Assembly (NCBI RefSeq): GCF_025145645.1
Contig: NZ_CP102252.1
Span: 248,001 to 312,000, forward strand
Direction of reading: 5' to 3'
Source of the DNA: Alistipes senegalensis JC50
Lineage (GTDB): Bacteria; Bacteroidota; Bacteroidia; Bacteroidales; Rikenellaceae
Length of the DNA: 64,000 bases
The notes under the pieces were generated by a model. That model worked only from the letters and a program-made list of their open reading frames with translations, did no database searches and had not been told where the DNA came from. Below, piece by piece: positions 54,239-63,559 of this stretch (position 1 is its first letter; every line of letters begins with the position of its first letter). A program made the position numbers and the translations under genes.

Positions 54239-54796
54239 TCATACGATTCTGTTCTGTTTGTTTCCGAAGCCCCGGCGCAGCGTGTCCAGCTGGCGCGCAA
54301 GGCTCGCATCGACCAGCAGGTCGTCGAAGCGCAGCACGAAGCCGCCGATGAGCGACGGATCGGTCTCACGGCGAAGCCGCACCTCGCGGCTGCGGGTCCG
54401 CATCTGCATCAGACCGGCGATCCGGTCGGCCTCCTCGTCGGCGACGGGAGCGGCCGTCGTCAGCGTCGCGTCGAGTATGCCGTGCCGCTGCTTGTACAGG
54501 GAGAGGTAGGAGTGCAGCATGAAGCACAGATACTTTTCCCGGCGGCGGCGCAGCACCAGCGAGACGAACCCCTCCAGCGTGCGGCTGACCGTGCCGTCCA
54601 GCACCTGCCGGAAGAGCGCCTCCTTCGCCGCGACGGGCAGCACGGGCGACAGGAGCGCATCCCGCAAAGAGAGGTCGGTGCGATAGACGGCGGCCAGGCG
54701 GCGCACCTCGTCGTAAACCCGCCGTTCTTCGCCGTTGGCGGCGGCGAAGTCGGCCAAAGCCGTGGCATAGCGTCGGGCGATCAATCCGGTGTACAT
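54239..54796 (-). CDS. atpH: ATP synthase F1 subunit delta
   Basis: The 185-residue OSCP-type subunit that connects F1 to the peripheral stalk. The N-terminal helical domain begins MYTGLIARRYATALADFA and the C-terminal strand domain contains DPSLIGGFVLR, the family signature. It overlaps atpF by 16 nt. Confidence 0.95.
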   Translation of the reverse strand: MYTGLIARRYATALADFAAANGEERRVYDEVRRLAAVYRTDLSLRDALLSPVLPVAAKEALFRQVLDGTVSRTLEGFVSLVLRRRREKYLCFMLHSYLSLYKQRHGILDATLTTAAPVADEEADRIAGLMQMRTRSREVRLRRETDPSLIGGFVLRFDDLLVDASLARQLDTLRRGFGNKQNRIV

Positions 54797-55302
54797 GTCG
54801 TTCGGTTTTTCGGGCGTTCGATTTCGTCGAGCAGCCGCTCGGCCAATGCGGTCTGCGATGTCTTGTCCTGCAACTCGCAGCGCAGCATCTTTTCCGTGAC
54901 GGCCACGGCGAGCAGGGCCACCTGCTGCCGGGCGTCGCGCAGAATGGCTTCCCGCTCCGCCCCGGCCTCGGCACGGGCCTCCGCCACCAGGCGGGCACGC
55001 TCCCCGGCGGCCTGCTCCCGCGCTTCGGTCAGCATGCGTTCCCGCTCCTCGGCGGCCGTGCGGAGGATGTCCGCACGTTCGGCTTCGGCCTCCATCCGCA
55101 TCATGCGTTTCTCCGTCTCGACTTCGGAGAGCTGCTGGCGGGCTTTCCGCGCCGCATCGAGCGAAGAGTCGATGTAGTGTTTCCGATCGTCGATCGCCTT
55201 GACGATGACCGGAAAGCCGAACTTCGCCACGAGGAAGAACACCGCGCCGAAGGCGAGCGTCATCCAGAACAACAGTCCCGATTCGGGTTGTAACAGTCCC
55301 AT
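54781..55302 (-). CDS. atpF: ATP synthase Fo subunit b
   Basis: A 173-residue peripheral-stalk protein with one N-terminal membrane helix (about residues 10-28) and a long charged Ala/Glu/Arg-rich coiled coil. It overlaps atpH by 16 nt and starts 18 nt after the atpE stop. Confidence 0.95.
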   Translation of the reverse strand: MGLLQPESGLLFWMTLAFGAVFFLVAKFGFPVIVKAIDDRKHYIDSSLDAARKARQQLSEVETEKRMMRMEAEAERADILRTAAEERERMLTEAREQAAGERARLVAEARAEAGAEREAILRDARQQVALLAVAVTEKMLRCELQDKTSQTALAERLLDEIERPKNRTTCTPD

Positions 55303-55320
55303 GATTGCCGTCGCTGAGGG

Positions 55321-55536
55321 TTACAGGGCCATGAAGCAGACGGCCACGGCGAACAGCGCCACGCCCTCGATCAGGGCCGCCACGATAATCATGTTCGTGC
55401 AGATCTTGTCCGCCGCTTCGGGCTGGCGGCCGATGGCCTCCATAGCCGACGAACCGATTTTGCCGATACCGAAAGCCGCACCGATGACGGCCAGACCTGC
55501 GCCGATGGCGGCGCCGAAAATTCCTAAGGTTTCCAT
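55321..55536 (-). CDS. atpE: ATP synthase Fo subunit c
   Basis: A 71-residue hairpin of two membrane helices with the polar loop GRQPEA. The ion-binding carboxylate is Glu57 (AALIEGVALF). The residues that form the sodium site in Na+-type rings (Gln in helix 1 and Ser/Thr after Glu) are not present, so a proton-driven ring is likely. Confidence 0.95.
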   Translation of the reverse strand: METLGIFGAAIGAGLAVIGAAFGIGKIGSSAMEAIGRQPEAADKICTNMIIVAALIEGVALFAVAVCFMAL

Positions 55537-55540
55537 GATT

Positions 55541-56620
55541 TCATTTATTTAAGATTCGACATGTTTCATTTTGTTCCGTGCGGGGCGTCTCCTGCGCCAG
55601 TCCGATGAAGACGGCCGAGAGCATCGTGAAGACGTAGGCTTGCAGGAAGGCCACCAGCAGTTCGAGGCAGTTCATGAAGACCGACAGCAGCACCGACACC
55701 ACCGTCATCGAACCACAGACTGCCGCCCCCATTTCGGCCGTCACGAAGACGATGCACGTGAGGATCAGGATCACCGAATGGCCCGCCATGATGTTGGCGA
55801 AGAGACGGATCATCAGCGCGAAAGGCTTGGTCAGGATGCCGACGAACTCGATCAGCGGCATGATGGGAACCGGCACCTTGAGCCACGTCGGCACGTCGGG
55901 CCAGAAAATGTCCTTCCAATAGTGCTTCGTCCCGAAGAGGTTGATGGCCAGGAATGTGGCCACGGCCAGCACCAGCGTCACGGCGATATTGCCCGTTACG
56001 TTCGCACCCGCCGGAAAGATCGGGATCAACCCCATCAGGTTGTTCACGAGGATGAAGAAAAAGACCGTGAGCAGATAGGGCGCGAACTTGCGCCACCGCT
56101 CGCCGACGCAGGGACGGATGATGCCGTCCAGCAGCGACGAGCAGAGCATCTCGAACAACCCGACCACGCCGCGCGGCGCCTCCTCGGTCGCCCTGTGGCG
56201 GCGATACCAGTGTGCGACACCCAGCACGAGCGCGACGACCAGCGCGCTGTTTATCAGCAGCCCCGCCGCCGTTTTGGTAATCGAGAGGTCCAGCGGCCGG
56301 ACATCGGACCCGTCGGCCTGCCGCTCGACGATGCGGCCGGCATGGCCGCCTTCGGAGGCGATGCGCAGCCCCTCGTATTCAGCGCCGCCGTGCAGCCGCG
56401 CCGAGGAGAAGCAGTGCCATCCGGTCGTGCGGCTGCGCACGATGACGGGCAGATGAAGGGTCCATTCCCGTTCGCCAGCAGTCGTGATGTGCCACTCGTA
56501 GCTGTCGCCGATATGCTCCATCACCACGCCGATCACATCGGGACCCGACTGTTCGGCGGCCGCGCGAAACGGGAGCGTGAGCAAAGCGGCCAGCAACAGT
56601 ATTTTAGAATTCCATCGCAT
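55541..56620 (-). CDS. atpB: ATP synthase Fo subunit a
   Basis: A 359-residue membrane subunit. After a signal-like N-terminal helix comes a long periplasmic segment (~25-125), typical of Bacteroidota, then five to six helices. The essential arginine is in the MIRLFANIMAGH motif. The start at 56620 fits the atpC end 8 nt upstream; the longer frame is out of keeping with the family. Confidence 0.94.
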   Translation of the reverse strand: MRWNSKILLLAALLTLPFRAAAEQSGPDVIGVVMEHIGDSYEWHITTAGEREWTLHLPVIVRSRTTGWHCFSSARLHGGAEYEGLRIASEGGHAGRIVERQADGSDVRPLDLSITKTAAGLLINSALVVALVLGVAHWYRRHRATEEAPRGVVGLFEMLCSSLLDGIIRPCVGERWRKFAPYLLTVFFFILVNNLMGLIPIFPAGANVTGNIAVTLVLAVATFLAINLFGTKHYWKDIFWPDVPTWLKVPVPIMPLIEFVGILTKPFALMIRLFANIMAGHSVILILTCIVFVTAEMGAAVCGSMTVVSVLLSVFMNCLELLVAFLQAYVFTMLSAVFIGLAQETPRTEQNETCRILNK

Positions 56621-56627
56621 GATTCCT

Positions 56628-56885
56628 CTATTTTTGCGGGCCGGGCTCGGGAAGTTCGACATTGGCCGCCACCGTGTCCCGCTCGATCCGGACGAAACCC
56701 CGCAGGATCTCCTGTTCACGCTCTTCCGCGCCGGACGTATAGCGGATCTTGCCCGCCGTCAGCTGGGCGATCAGGGGCGCATGTCCGGGCAGGACGGTGA
56801 AAGCGCCTAACGCTCCCGGGAAAGAGACCTTTTCGACGGCCGTGTGGCACAACACACCGCGCGGAGCCATAATAATAAGCTGCAT
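56628..56885 (-). CDS. atpC: ATP synthase F1 subunit epsilon (short form)
   Basis: An 85-residue subunit comprising only the N-terminal beta domain (MQLIIMAPRG, then GALGAFTVLPGHAPLIA). The C-terminal inhibitory helices present in many bacteria are absent, which is common in Bacteroidota. It lies 26 nt after atpD. Confidence 0.93.
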   Translation of the reverse strand: MQLIIMAPRGVLCHTAVEKVSFPGALGAFTVLPGHAPLIAQLTAGKIRYTSGAEEREQEILRGFVRIERDTVAANVELPEPGPQK

Positions 56886-56911
56886 ATCAACATGTTTTTC
56901 AGGTTTCGCAA

Positions 56912-58408
56912 TTACGATTTCCGCATCAGCTCCTCGCCCTTGCGGATGGCGTCGTCGATCGTCCCGACATTCAGAAACGCCTGCTCGGGCAGGTGGTCCG
57001 TCTCGCCGTCCAGAATCATCCGGAAGCCCCGGATCGTCTCGGCGATGGGCGTCATCACTCCGGAAACCCCCGTGAACTGCTCGGCCACGGAGAAAGGCTG
57101 CGAAAGGAACCGCTGCACACGGCGGGCGCGGTTCACGATCGTGCGGTCTTCGTCCGAAAGCTCGTCCATGCCCAGAATGGCGATGATGTCCTGCAACTCC
57201 TTGTTGCGTTGCAGAATCTGTTTCACCCGCTGGGCCGTCCGGTAGTGCTCCTCGCCGACGATGTTCGGGTCGAGGATGCGCGAGGTGGACTCCAGCGGAT
57301 CGACGGCCGGATAGATGCCCAGCCCGGCGATCTTGCGGCTCAGGACGGTCGTGGCGTCGAGGTGCGTGAAGGTCGTGGCCGGAGCGGGGTCCGTCAGGTC
57401 GTCGGCAGGCACGTAGACCGCCTGCACCGAGGTGATCGACCCGTGTTTGGTCGAGGTGATGCGCTCCTGCATCCGGCCCATCTCCGTAGCCAGCGTCGGC
57501 TGGTAGCCCACGGCCGAGGGCATGCGCCCCAGCAGGGCCGAAACCTCCGAACCGGCCTGCGTGAAACGGAAGATGTTGTCGATGAAGAAGAGGATGTCGC
57601 GCGACGCCCCCTCCCCGCCACTGTCGCGGAACGATTCGGCGACCGTAAGGCCCGACAGGGCGACCGACTTGCGGGCTCCGGGCGGCTCGTTCATCTGGCC
57701 GAAAACCAGCGTGGCCTGCGATTTGGCCACCTCGTCGTAATCGACCTTCGAGAGGTCCCAATGGCCCTCCTCCATGCTGCGTTTGAACGCCTCGCCGTAG
57801 CGGATGACGCCCGATTCGATCATCTCGCGCAGCAGATCGTTGCCCTCGCGAGTGCGCTCGCCCACGCCGGCGAAGACCGAGAAGCCGTTGTGGCCCTTGG
57901 CGATATTGTTGATCAACTCCATGATGAGCACCGTCTTGCCCACGCCCGCGCCGCCGAACAGACCGATTTTGCCGCCCTTGACATAGGGTTCCAGGAGGTC
58001 GATGACCTTGATGCCCGTGTAGAGCACCTCCTGCGAGGTGGCCAGTTCGTCGAACTTCGGCGGTTCGCGGTGAATCGAGGCTTCGCCCGTGCGGTCGAGC
58101 GGACGCATACCGTCGATATTTTGGCCCGTGACGTTCATCAGACGTCCTTTGATCTGATCGCCCACGGGCATCGAAATCGCGCGGCCGAGCGGGACTACCC
58201 GCATGTGCCGCCGCAGCCCGTCGGTAGAATCCATCGCCACCGTGCGCACCGTATGCTCGCCGATGTGCTGCTGCACCTCGACGACGAGCTCCGTGCCGTT
58301 CTCGCGGCGGATCGACAGCGCCTCGTCGATGGCCGGAAGCTGTCCCTCCGTTTCGGGGAAGCGAACGTCCACCACCGGGCCGATGATTTGTGAAATGTAT
58401 CCTTCCAT
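56912..58408 (-). CDS. atpD: ATP synthase F1 subunit beta
   Basis: The 498-residue catalytic subunit with P-loop GGAGVGKT (152-159), GERTREGNDL and ALVFGQMNEPPGAR-like blocks. It is the first gene of the operon atpD-C-B-E-F-H-A-G, the usual Bacteroidota order. The start is Met 58408 (MEGYISQIIGPVVDV); ten upstream in-frame residues are not conserved. Confidence 0.97.
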   Translation of the reverse strand: MEGYISQIIGPVVDVRFPETEGQLPAIDEALSIRRENGTELVVEVQQHIGEHTVRTVAMDSTDGLRRHMRVVPLGRAISMPVGDQIKGRLMNVTGQNIDGMRPLDRTGEASIHREPPKFDELATSQEVLYTGIKVIDLLEPYVKGGKIGLFGGAGVGKTVLIMELINNIAKGHNGFSVFAGVGERTREGNDLLREMIESGVIRYGEAFKRSMEEGHWDLSKVDYDEVAKSQATLVFGQMNEPPGARKSVALSGLTVAESFRDSGGEGASRDILFFIDNIFRFTQAGSEVSALLGRMPSAVGYQPTLATEMGRMQERITSTKHGSITSVQAVYVPADDLTDPAPATTFTHLDATTVLSRKIAGLGIYPAVDPLESTSRILDPNIVGEEHYRTAQRVKQILQRNKELQDIIAILGMDELSDEDRTIVNRARRVQRFLSQPFSVAEQFTGVSGVMTPIAETIRGFRMILDGETDHLPEQAFLNVGTIDDAIRKGEELMRKS

Positions 58409-58550
58409 CTGTTTCGTCTTGTTTGTTTCGTACGGCAAAGCAACTGATTCCGCGCGACATGGCGGTTATCTTTTCGGCTCATAGAGTGTCCGATATTTCC
58501 CGCCCGCTCCGCAAAACGACCTATCGAACATATCTGCATCCGAAACGGAC

Positions 58551-59732
58551 TTATGCACGGTAATGCCGGTCCGCGATCAAACGGATCTGCCTGCGGTAGA
58601 TCAGGCAGGCGAGGAGGAAATAGACGCCTGCCTGAATCCAGAGGCCGCGCAGTTCGAAGGCAACGTCCGAAAGCGTCGCACCCGTCGATTGGATGCGGAC
58701 ATAGCCGTTCATGCCGAAAGTCGAGGGGAAGAGGCAGGCCACCCCTTTCCAGAAGGCGGGAACGGAGGGCCACGGCCACGACACGCCCGAGATGAAGAGC
58801 AGCGGCACGGAGAGGCATACGAACAGCAGGATGCAGTCCTCGCGCCGCCAGACGAGCGACGACAGCACCATCGCCAGGAAGATGCACGCGAGCAGGAACG
58901 GCACGACGAAGGCCGTGAGCGTGGCCAGGTCGCCCAGCTGCGGCAGCGAGAATCCGTGCGTGACGATCGTGAAGGCGTAGAGGGCCATCACGATGTAGAT
59001 GCCGAAATAGGCCGCCGCCTTTCCCAATACGATGCAGACGGGATTCTTGTAGTCGCGGTGGAACGGCACGAGCGACCCGCGGAAGCGTTCGCGCATGCGG
59101 CCGGCCGACATGCCGACGCCCAACAGCAGCGTCTGCTGGAGAATCAGCATCAGCACGGGCGGTATGAGAAACGCCGCAAAGCCGCTCTGCGGATTGTACA
59201 ACGCGACGTAATCGTACTCGATGGGCGTGTGCTGTATCTCGTCCTGCCGGTCGGTCGTGCCCGGCAGGTGGCGCCCGACCTTAATGTCGGCGTTCATCTC
59301 CAGCGACACTTTGGTCGCAGCCAGCAGCAGGGCTTTGTAGTAGAGCATACTGCTCATGTCGCTGTATACGCCGACGAAGGTCTGGTCGCCGCGCCGGATG
59401 TCCTTCGTGAAGCTCTCGGGAATGCGGATGATGCCGAAGACCTCGCGGCGGCGCAGCAGCTCTTCGGCCTCGGCGACCGTCGTGCAGTGCGCCGCGACGG
59501 CAACGTCGGGGGTGGCGTCCACCATGCGGATGAACGCACGGCTCTGCGGCGTGCGGCTGTCATCGACGACCGCGGCCGGCACCTCGCGCACGACCTCGTT
59601 GGTATAGACCCACGAGTAGAGGAGCGGATAGGCCAGCGGCACGAAGAGGATGAAGATCAGGATGCCCTTGTCCCTGAACAGGTCGGTCAGCTCGTCGTAC
59701 CAGATGCGGAAAACAGTGCGGATCGGTTTCAT
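58551..59732 (-). CDS. ABC-2-type permease, second of the pair
   Basis: A 393-residue inner-membrane protein with an N-terminal helix, a large periplasmic domain (~55-180) and five to six C-terminal helices, the YhgE/ABC-2 layout. It overlaps the upstream permease gene by 4 nt. With HlyD and TolC family proteins it would form a tripartite export system. No ATP-binding subunit lies in the operon, so it must use one encoded elsewhere. Confidence 0.87.
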   Translation of the reverse strand: MKPIRTVFRIWYDELTDLFRDKGILIFILFVPLAYPLLYSWVYTNEVVREVPAAVVDDSRTPQSRAFIRMVDATPDVAVAAHCTTVAEAEELLRRREVFGIIRIPESFTKDIRRGDQTFVGVYSDMSSMLYYKALLLAATKVSLEMNADIKVGRHLPGTTDRQDEIQHTPIEYDYVALYNPQSGFAAFLIPPVLMLILQQTLLLGVGMSAGRMRERFRGSLVPFHRDYKNPVCIVLGKAAAYFGIYIVMALYAFTIVTHGFSLPQLGDLATLTAFVVPFLLACIFLAMVLSSLVWRREDCILLFVCLSVPLLFISGVSWPWPSVPAFWKGVACLFPSTFGMNGYVRIQSTGATLSDVAFELRGLWIQAGVYFLLACLIYRRQIRLIADRHYRA

Positions 59733-60910
59733 GGCTTATAATGATATTTGAGGAATGCGGCGCGATAACGGCCGTTGACCGCGAGCGGCAGCATGATGAA
59801 AAGCAGCAATGCGACGACCGAGGGCCATGCGCAGGCGATCGGATAGCCGTTCAGCGCCTGATCGACATAGAGCAGATAGTAATGACGCAGCGGGAACAGG
59901 GCGGCCAGACGGCCCAGCACGGGGGTCATGGCGGTCGTCGGATAGGTGAACCCCGCCAGCGAGAACGAGAGGATGCCCCACAACGACGACAGACACATCG
60001 CAAGGCGCATCTGGCCGCTGAAAACCCCGAACAGAAAGACGCCGAACGCCTGCGAGGCCAACACGGTCAGGATGCCGATGCCCATCATCGCCGCGATCCC
60101 GCAATTGCACGGAAATCCCATGAACCGGTAGAGATAAACGTCGTAAAAGAGGATCATCAGCACATACAGTACCGTCTGCGGCAGCAGTTTGCCGACCAAA
60201 GCCGTCGTCACGGAGTAATCGGCCATGCGGAACCACTTGCGCTGCGTCCGCTGTTTCCACTCCAGTCCGATCGTGTAGGTCGTCGAGAGCATGATGAGCA
60301 GGATCAGAATGCCCGGCAGGACGATGTTCGAGAGGTAGACGGAGTAGTCCAGCGTCGGGTTGTTGAGCGGATGCGCCTCGACGACGATGGGACGGATCAC
60401 GGCCATCGCCGCCCGCTCGTCGTACCCTTTGGCATAGAGCGTCTCGCGGGTCAGCGCCAGCGAGAGAATCTCGGAGGCGGTCATCATGTCCTTCATCAGC
60501 AGGGTCCCCGGCACGAAATAGGCTTCGTTGGTGTAGAACGACACGCAGGGCTGTTTGCTGGCCATCGCCTTTTCGGTCGTGCCTTTCGGAATGTAGAAGA
60601 ATCCGTATATCTCGCCCCGCTGCACCGCTTTGCGGGCTTCGGAGAAAGAGTCGTACTGATCCGCGAAGTCCGAAGCCTCGAACGCCTCCATCGTGCGTGC
60701 GAGGATGCGCGTGATGTGCGTGCGGTCCTCATCGACCAGTCCCATCGGGAGGCCGGTCGGCAGACCGGCCCGCATCAGCGACGTGAAGAAGACGACGCAG
60801 ACCACCGGCATGACGATCATGCAGAACAGGAAGATGGGCCGGCGGGAGAAGATGCCCAACTCCCGCCGGAAAATAGCCGTCAGCCGTTCGATAGTTCCAC
60901 GGTGTCTCAT
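59729..60910 (-). CDS. ABC-2-type permease, first of the pair
   Basis: A 393-residue protein with the same topology as its downstream neighbour but clearly diverged, so the two probably form a heterodimer. It overlaps the HlyD-type gene by 4 nt (60907-60910) and the next permease by 4 nt. The substrate is unknown. Confidence 0.87.
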   Translation of the reverse strand: MRHRGTIERLTAIFRRELGIFSRRPIFLFCMIVMPVVCVVFFTSLMRAGLPTGLPMGLVDEDRTHITRILARTMEAFEASDFADQYDSFSEARKAVQRGEIYGFFYIPKGTTEKAMASKQPCVSFYTNEAYFVPGTLLMKDMMTASEILSLALTRETLYAKGYDERAAMAVIRPIVVEAHPLNNPTLDYSVYLSNIVLPGILILLIMLSTTYTIGLEWKQRTQRKWFRMADYSVTTALVGKLLPQTVLYVLMILFYDVYLYRFMGFPCNCGIAAMMGIGILTVLASQAFGVFLFGVFSGQMRLAMCLSSLWGILSFSLAGFTYPTTAMTPVLGRLAALFPLRHYYLLYVDQALNGYPIACAWPSVVALLLFIMLPLAVNGRYRAAFLKYHYKP

Positions 60911-61902
60911 TCGATCTCGCTTTTACGAAGTACGGCCGACATGCCCGGGTGAAGCCCTTCGACGGGCGATGCGGGGCGGGTCCTCACCTCGAATGTCTTC
61001 AGGTCGAAGCGGTCGAGCGCCTTGGTGGCCTTCCACACGGCGAAGCTGCCCACGTCCTTCATGCGCGTGATACGCACCGGAACGGCGATGTCGAGCGCCG
61101 GGAGGTAGGCCGTCAGCTCCCGTCCGACAGCGATACCCGGCAGCAGGTCTTCGCGGATGTTGAACGTGAACCACACGTCGTCCATACGGGCCACGTTCAT
61201 AATCGGCGCTCCCGTGCCGACCAGTTCGCCGACCTCGGGAAAAATCTCCGTCACCAGTCCGTCGTCCGAGGCCGTGAGTATCGTCTCGTTCAGGTAGGAG
61301 GTCACCTCGGCGATGGCTCCCCGGGCCCGCGACACCTGCGCCTCGGCAGCCAGCCGGTCCTCCCGGCGGGCGCCGTTCACGGCCATGTCGTACTGCGCCC
61401 TGGCGGCACGCTCCGTAGCGGCGGAGGCTTCGTATCTGGCCTGCGCCTCGTCGAATTTCTGGGCGGCGACAACTCCCTCGCCGTGCAGGCGTTCGATGCG
61501 CCGGAAGGTCTTTTCCGCCACCTGCAAACCCGCCCGGGCCTGCTGCCAAACCTCGTAGGCGGCCTGGATCTGCTCCTGCCGCGAACCGTTGCGGGCCTTC
61601 AGCTCCAACGCTTCGGCAGCCGAACGGGCCGCCTCGGCCTGCGCCAGCCGCGCGGCCATGTCGGGAGCCTCCATGACGGCGAGCGTGTCGCCCCTCCGCA
61701 CGCAGTCGCCCTCGGCGACCCGGATTTGCAGCACGCGCGACGGCACCTTGCACGACACGCGGTAGTCGGTCGTTTCGACCTCGCCCTGAATATACTCCTC
61801 CCGCTCGGGCAGCGAGAGCCCGATGACGATGACGACCGCGATCACCGCAAGCATGGATACGGCCGTCAAAAGAATCCCTTTTTGCTGTTTGTTCGTTTTC
61901 AT
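60907..61902 (-). CDS. HlyD-family periplasmic adaptor
   Basis: A 331-residue membrane-fusion protein with one N-terminal membrane helix (~10-30), a lipoyl/barrel-sandwich domain split by a long helical hairpin (~80-185) and a beta-barrel domain. It bridges the inner-membrane permeases and the TolC-like channel. Its neighbours overlap or lie 20 nt apart. Confidence 0.92.
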   Translation of the reverse strand: MKTNKQQKGILLTAVSMLAVIAVVIVIGLSLPEREEYIQGEVETTDYRVSCKVPSRVLQIRVAEGDCVRRGDTLAVMEAPDMAARLAQAEAARSAAEALELKARNGSRQEQIQAAYEVWQQARAGLQVAEKTFRRIERLHGEGVVAAQKFDEAQARYEASAATERAARAQYDMAVNGARREDRLAAEAQVSRARGAIAEVTSYLNETILTASDDGLVTEIFPEVGELVGTGAPIMNVARMDDVWFTFNIREDLLPGIAVGRELTAYLPALDIAVPVRITRMKDVGSFAVWKATKALDRFDLKTFEVRTRPASPVEGLHPGMSAVLRKSEIE

Positions 61903-61921
61903 ATGCGTCTTGTTGTTTGAA

Positions 61922-63358
61922 TTATTTCAATGTACCCAGCGCCTTGCGCAGATAGAGATCGGCGAGCAGCACGTCGATGCGGGCGGTGAGCCGCTCCGAA
62001 TGGGCGGAGAGCCATGCGGTCTGCGCCTCCAGCACGTTGCTGACGGGGATGACCCCTTCCTGCATGCCGAGGGTGGCGCAGCGCAGGTTCTCATCGGCCT
62101 CCGCCTGGCTGCGCGTGGCGGCCGCATACCGCTCGGTCGCCTCCCGCATTTTCTGACGGCTCTGCGTCACCTGCAACTCGACCTTCTCGGCCGCCTCCTC
62201 GAACTGATACGCGGCAATGGCGGCTTCGCGGCGGGCGGCCTGCACCTTGTGGTGGCGCTCGCCCCAGGTCAGAATGGGAATCTTCACCACCACGCCGACA
62301 TTCCACAGTCCGTTGAATTTTTTCTGGAATCCGTTGGTGAGCGAGGGGTTGCTCGTCAGATAACCGCCTGTGAGCGCTACATTGGGCATGAATTCGGAGC
62401 GGGCGATCGTCACCTTGTGCTTCCCGATCCGCTGCGCCATGTCGAGGCTGCGGAGTTCGGGACGGTTTTCCAACGCCGTCTCCAAGTCGGCGGCAGTCGT
62501 CCCGACCGGCAGTTCCGCGGCTTCATCCCGCAGCCGGACTTCCGTCGTCAAATCCAAGCCGCACAACTGGCAGAGCAGCATCCGGGACAGGGCGAGCCCG
62601 TTATCGACCTGAATGAGCGCCACCTCCGCCTCGTTGACCTTCACCTTGATGCTCAGTCCGTCGGCCTTGGTGGCCATCCCCGCCTCGATCAGCTGCCCGA
62701 CATCGCCGTCGAGCTTCCACACCAGTTCGAGGTAGCTCTCGGCCAGCCGCTTTTTCGATTGCAGGGCGACGATCTGCCAATAGGTGCGATCGACTTCGAG
62801 AATCACCTCTTGCAGCTGCTGATCGTGCTGGCTGCGGGCGATCTGCTCCGCAAAACGGGTGATCTTGTCATAGGCCGCGATCTTGCCGCCCATGTAAACC
62901 GGCTGGGTCAGCATCACCGACACCACGGTCATGTTCCGCGTATCGGTACGCAGACCATCGACCAGACTCGTCCCGAAAGCGTCGAGACCTCCGGCAAGCG
63001 AACCCGCGACGGGCCCGAACTGCTCGCCCAGCGAAGGATACTGCTGCAAAATGCCCTGCAACTGCCCGGAGGCGTTCGTGCCGAGGCGCCCCAGCGTATT
63101 TTTCTGTTCGTCGCTGAGCAGCGACAATTCGTCCGACGTATGCAGGTAGGCTCCTGCCGCCGAAATCCGGGGCAGGTAGTTCGTGAAGGCGGCCTTGCGC
63201 CGATGACAGGCCGCCTGCTCCCTCTCGCCCGCCATGCGCAGCTCCTTGTTGTTCTGGATGGCCAAAGTCCGGCACTCCCCGATCGAAAGCTCCGTCGTCC
63301 GGGCCTGCACCGCGACCGCCGCAACGAGCAGCCATCCCGTCAAGATTCGTGTTTTCAT
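61922..63358 (-). CDS. TolC-family outer-membrane channel
   Basis: A 478-residue protein with a signal peptide (~1-19) and the two repeated TolC/OEP helical domains. The Met at 63358 (MKTRILTG) begins the signal peptide; the longer frame up to 63448 has no family sequence. First gene of the efflux operon, divergent from an AraC-type regulator that probably controls it. Confidence 0.9.
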   Translation of the reverse strand: MKTRILTGWLLVAAVAVQARTTELSIGECRTLAIQNNKELRMAGEREQAACHRRKAAFTNYLPRISAAGAYLHTSDELSLLSDEQKNTLGRLGTNASGQLQGILQQYPSLGEQFGPVAGSLAGGLDAFGTSLVDGLRTDTRNMTVVSVMLTQPVYMGGKIAAYDKITRFAEQIARSQHDQQLQEVILEVDRTYWQIVALQSKKRLAESYLELVWKLDGDVGQLIEAGMATKADGLSIKVKVNEAEVALIQVDNGLALSRMLLCQLCGLDLTTEVRLRDEAAELPVGTTAADLETALENRPELRSLDMAQRIGKHKVTIARSEFMPNVALTGGYLTSNPSLTNGFQKKFNGLWNVGVVVKIPILTWGERHHKVQAARREAAIAAYQFEEAAEKVELQVTQSRQKMREATERYAAATRSQAEADENLRCATLGMQEGVIPVSNVLEAQTAWLSAHSERLTARIDVLLADLYLRKALGTLK

Positions 63359-63559
63359 ATTCGTGCATTTGATTCGGCTGCAAAAATGAACCATCCGCAC
63401 GAATCCGCGGTTATCCATCCGTACGGGAAGAGGGCCGAAATTCCACACGCCGCGGAAATCGGTAAATATCGGACACTCGACAAGCGGTTTCGGCCACCCG
63501 CCGTATCCGAAAAGGACTTATTTTTGTCCTTCGGAACAATTCTGTATAAACTGAATCAT

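Noticed and set aside
55321..55536. Sodium-type ATP synthase c-ring
   Set aside because: The extra polar ligands of Na+ rings around Glu57 are missing, so a proton ring is the simpler reading.
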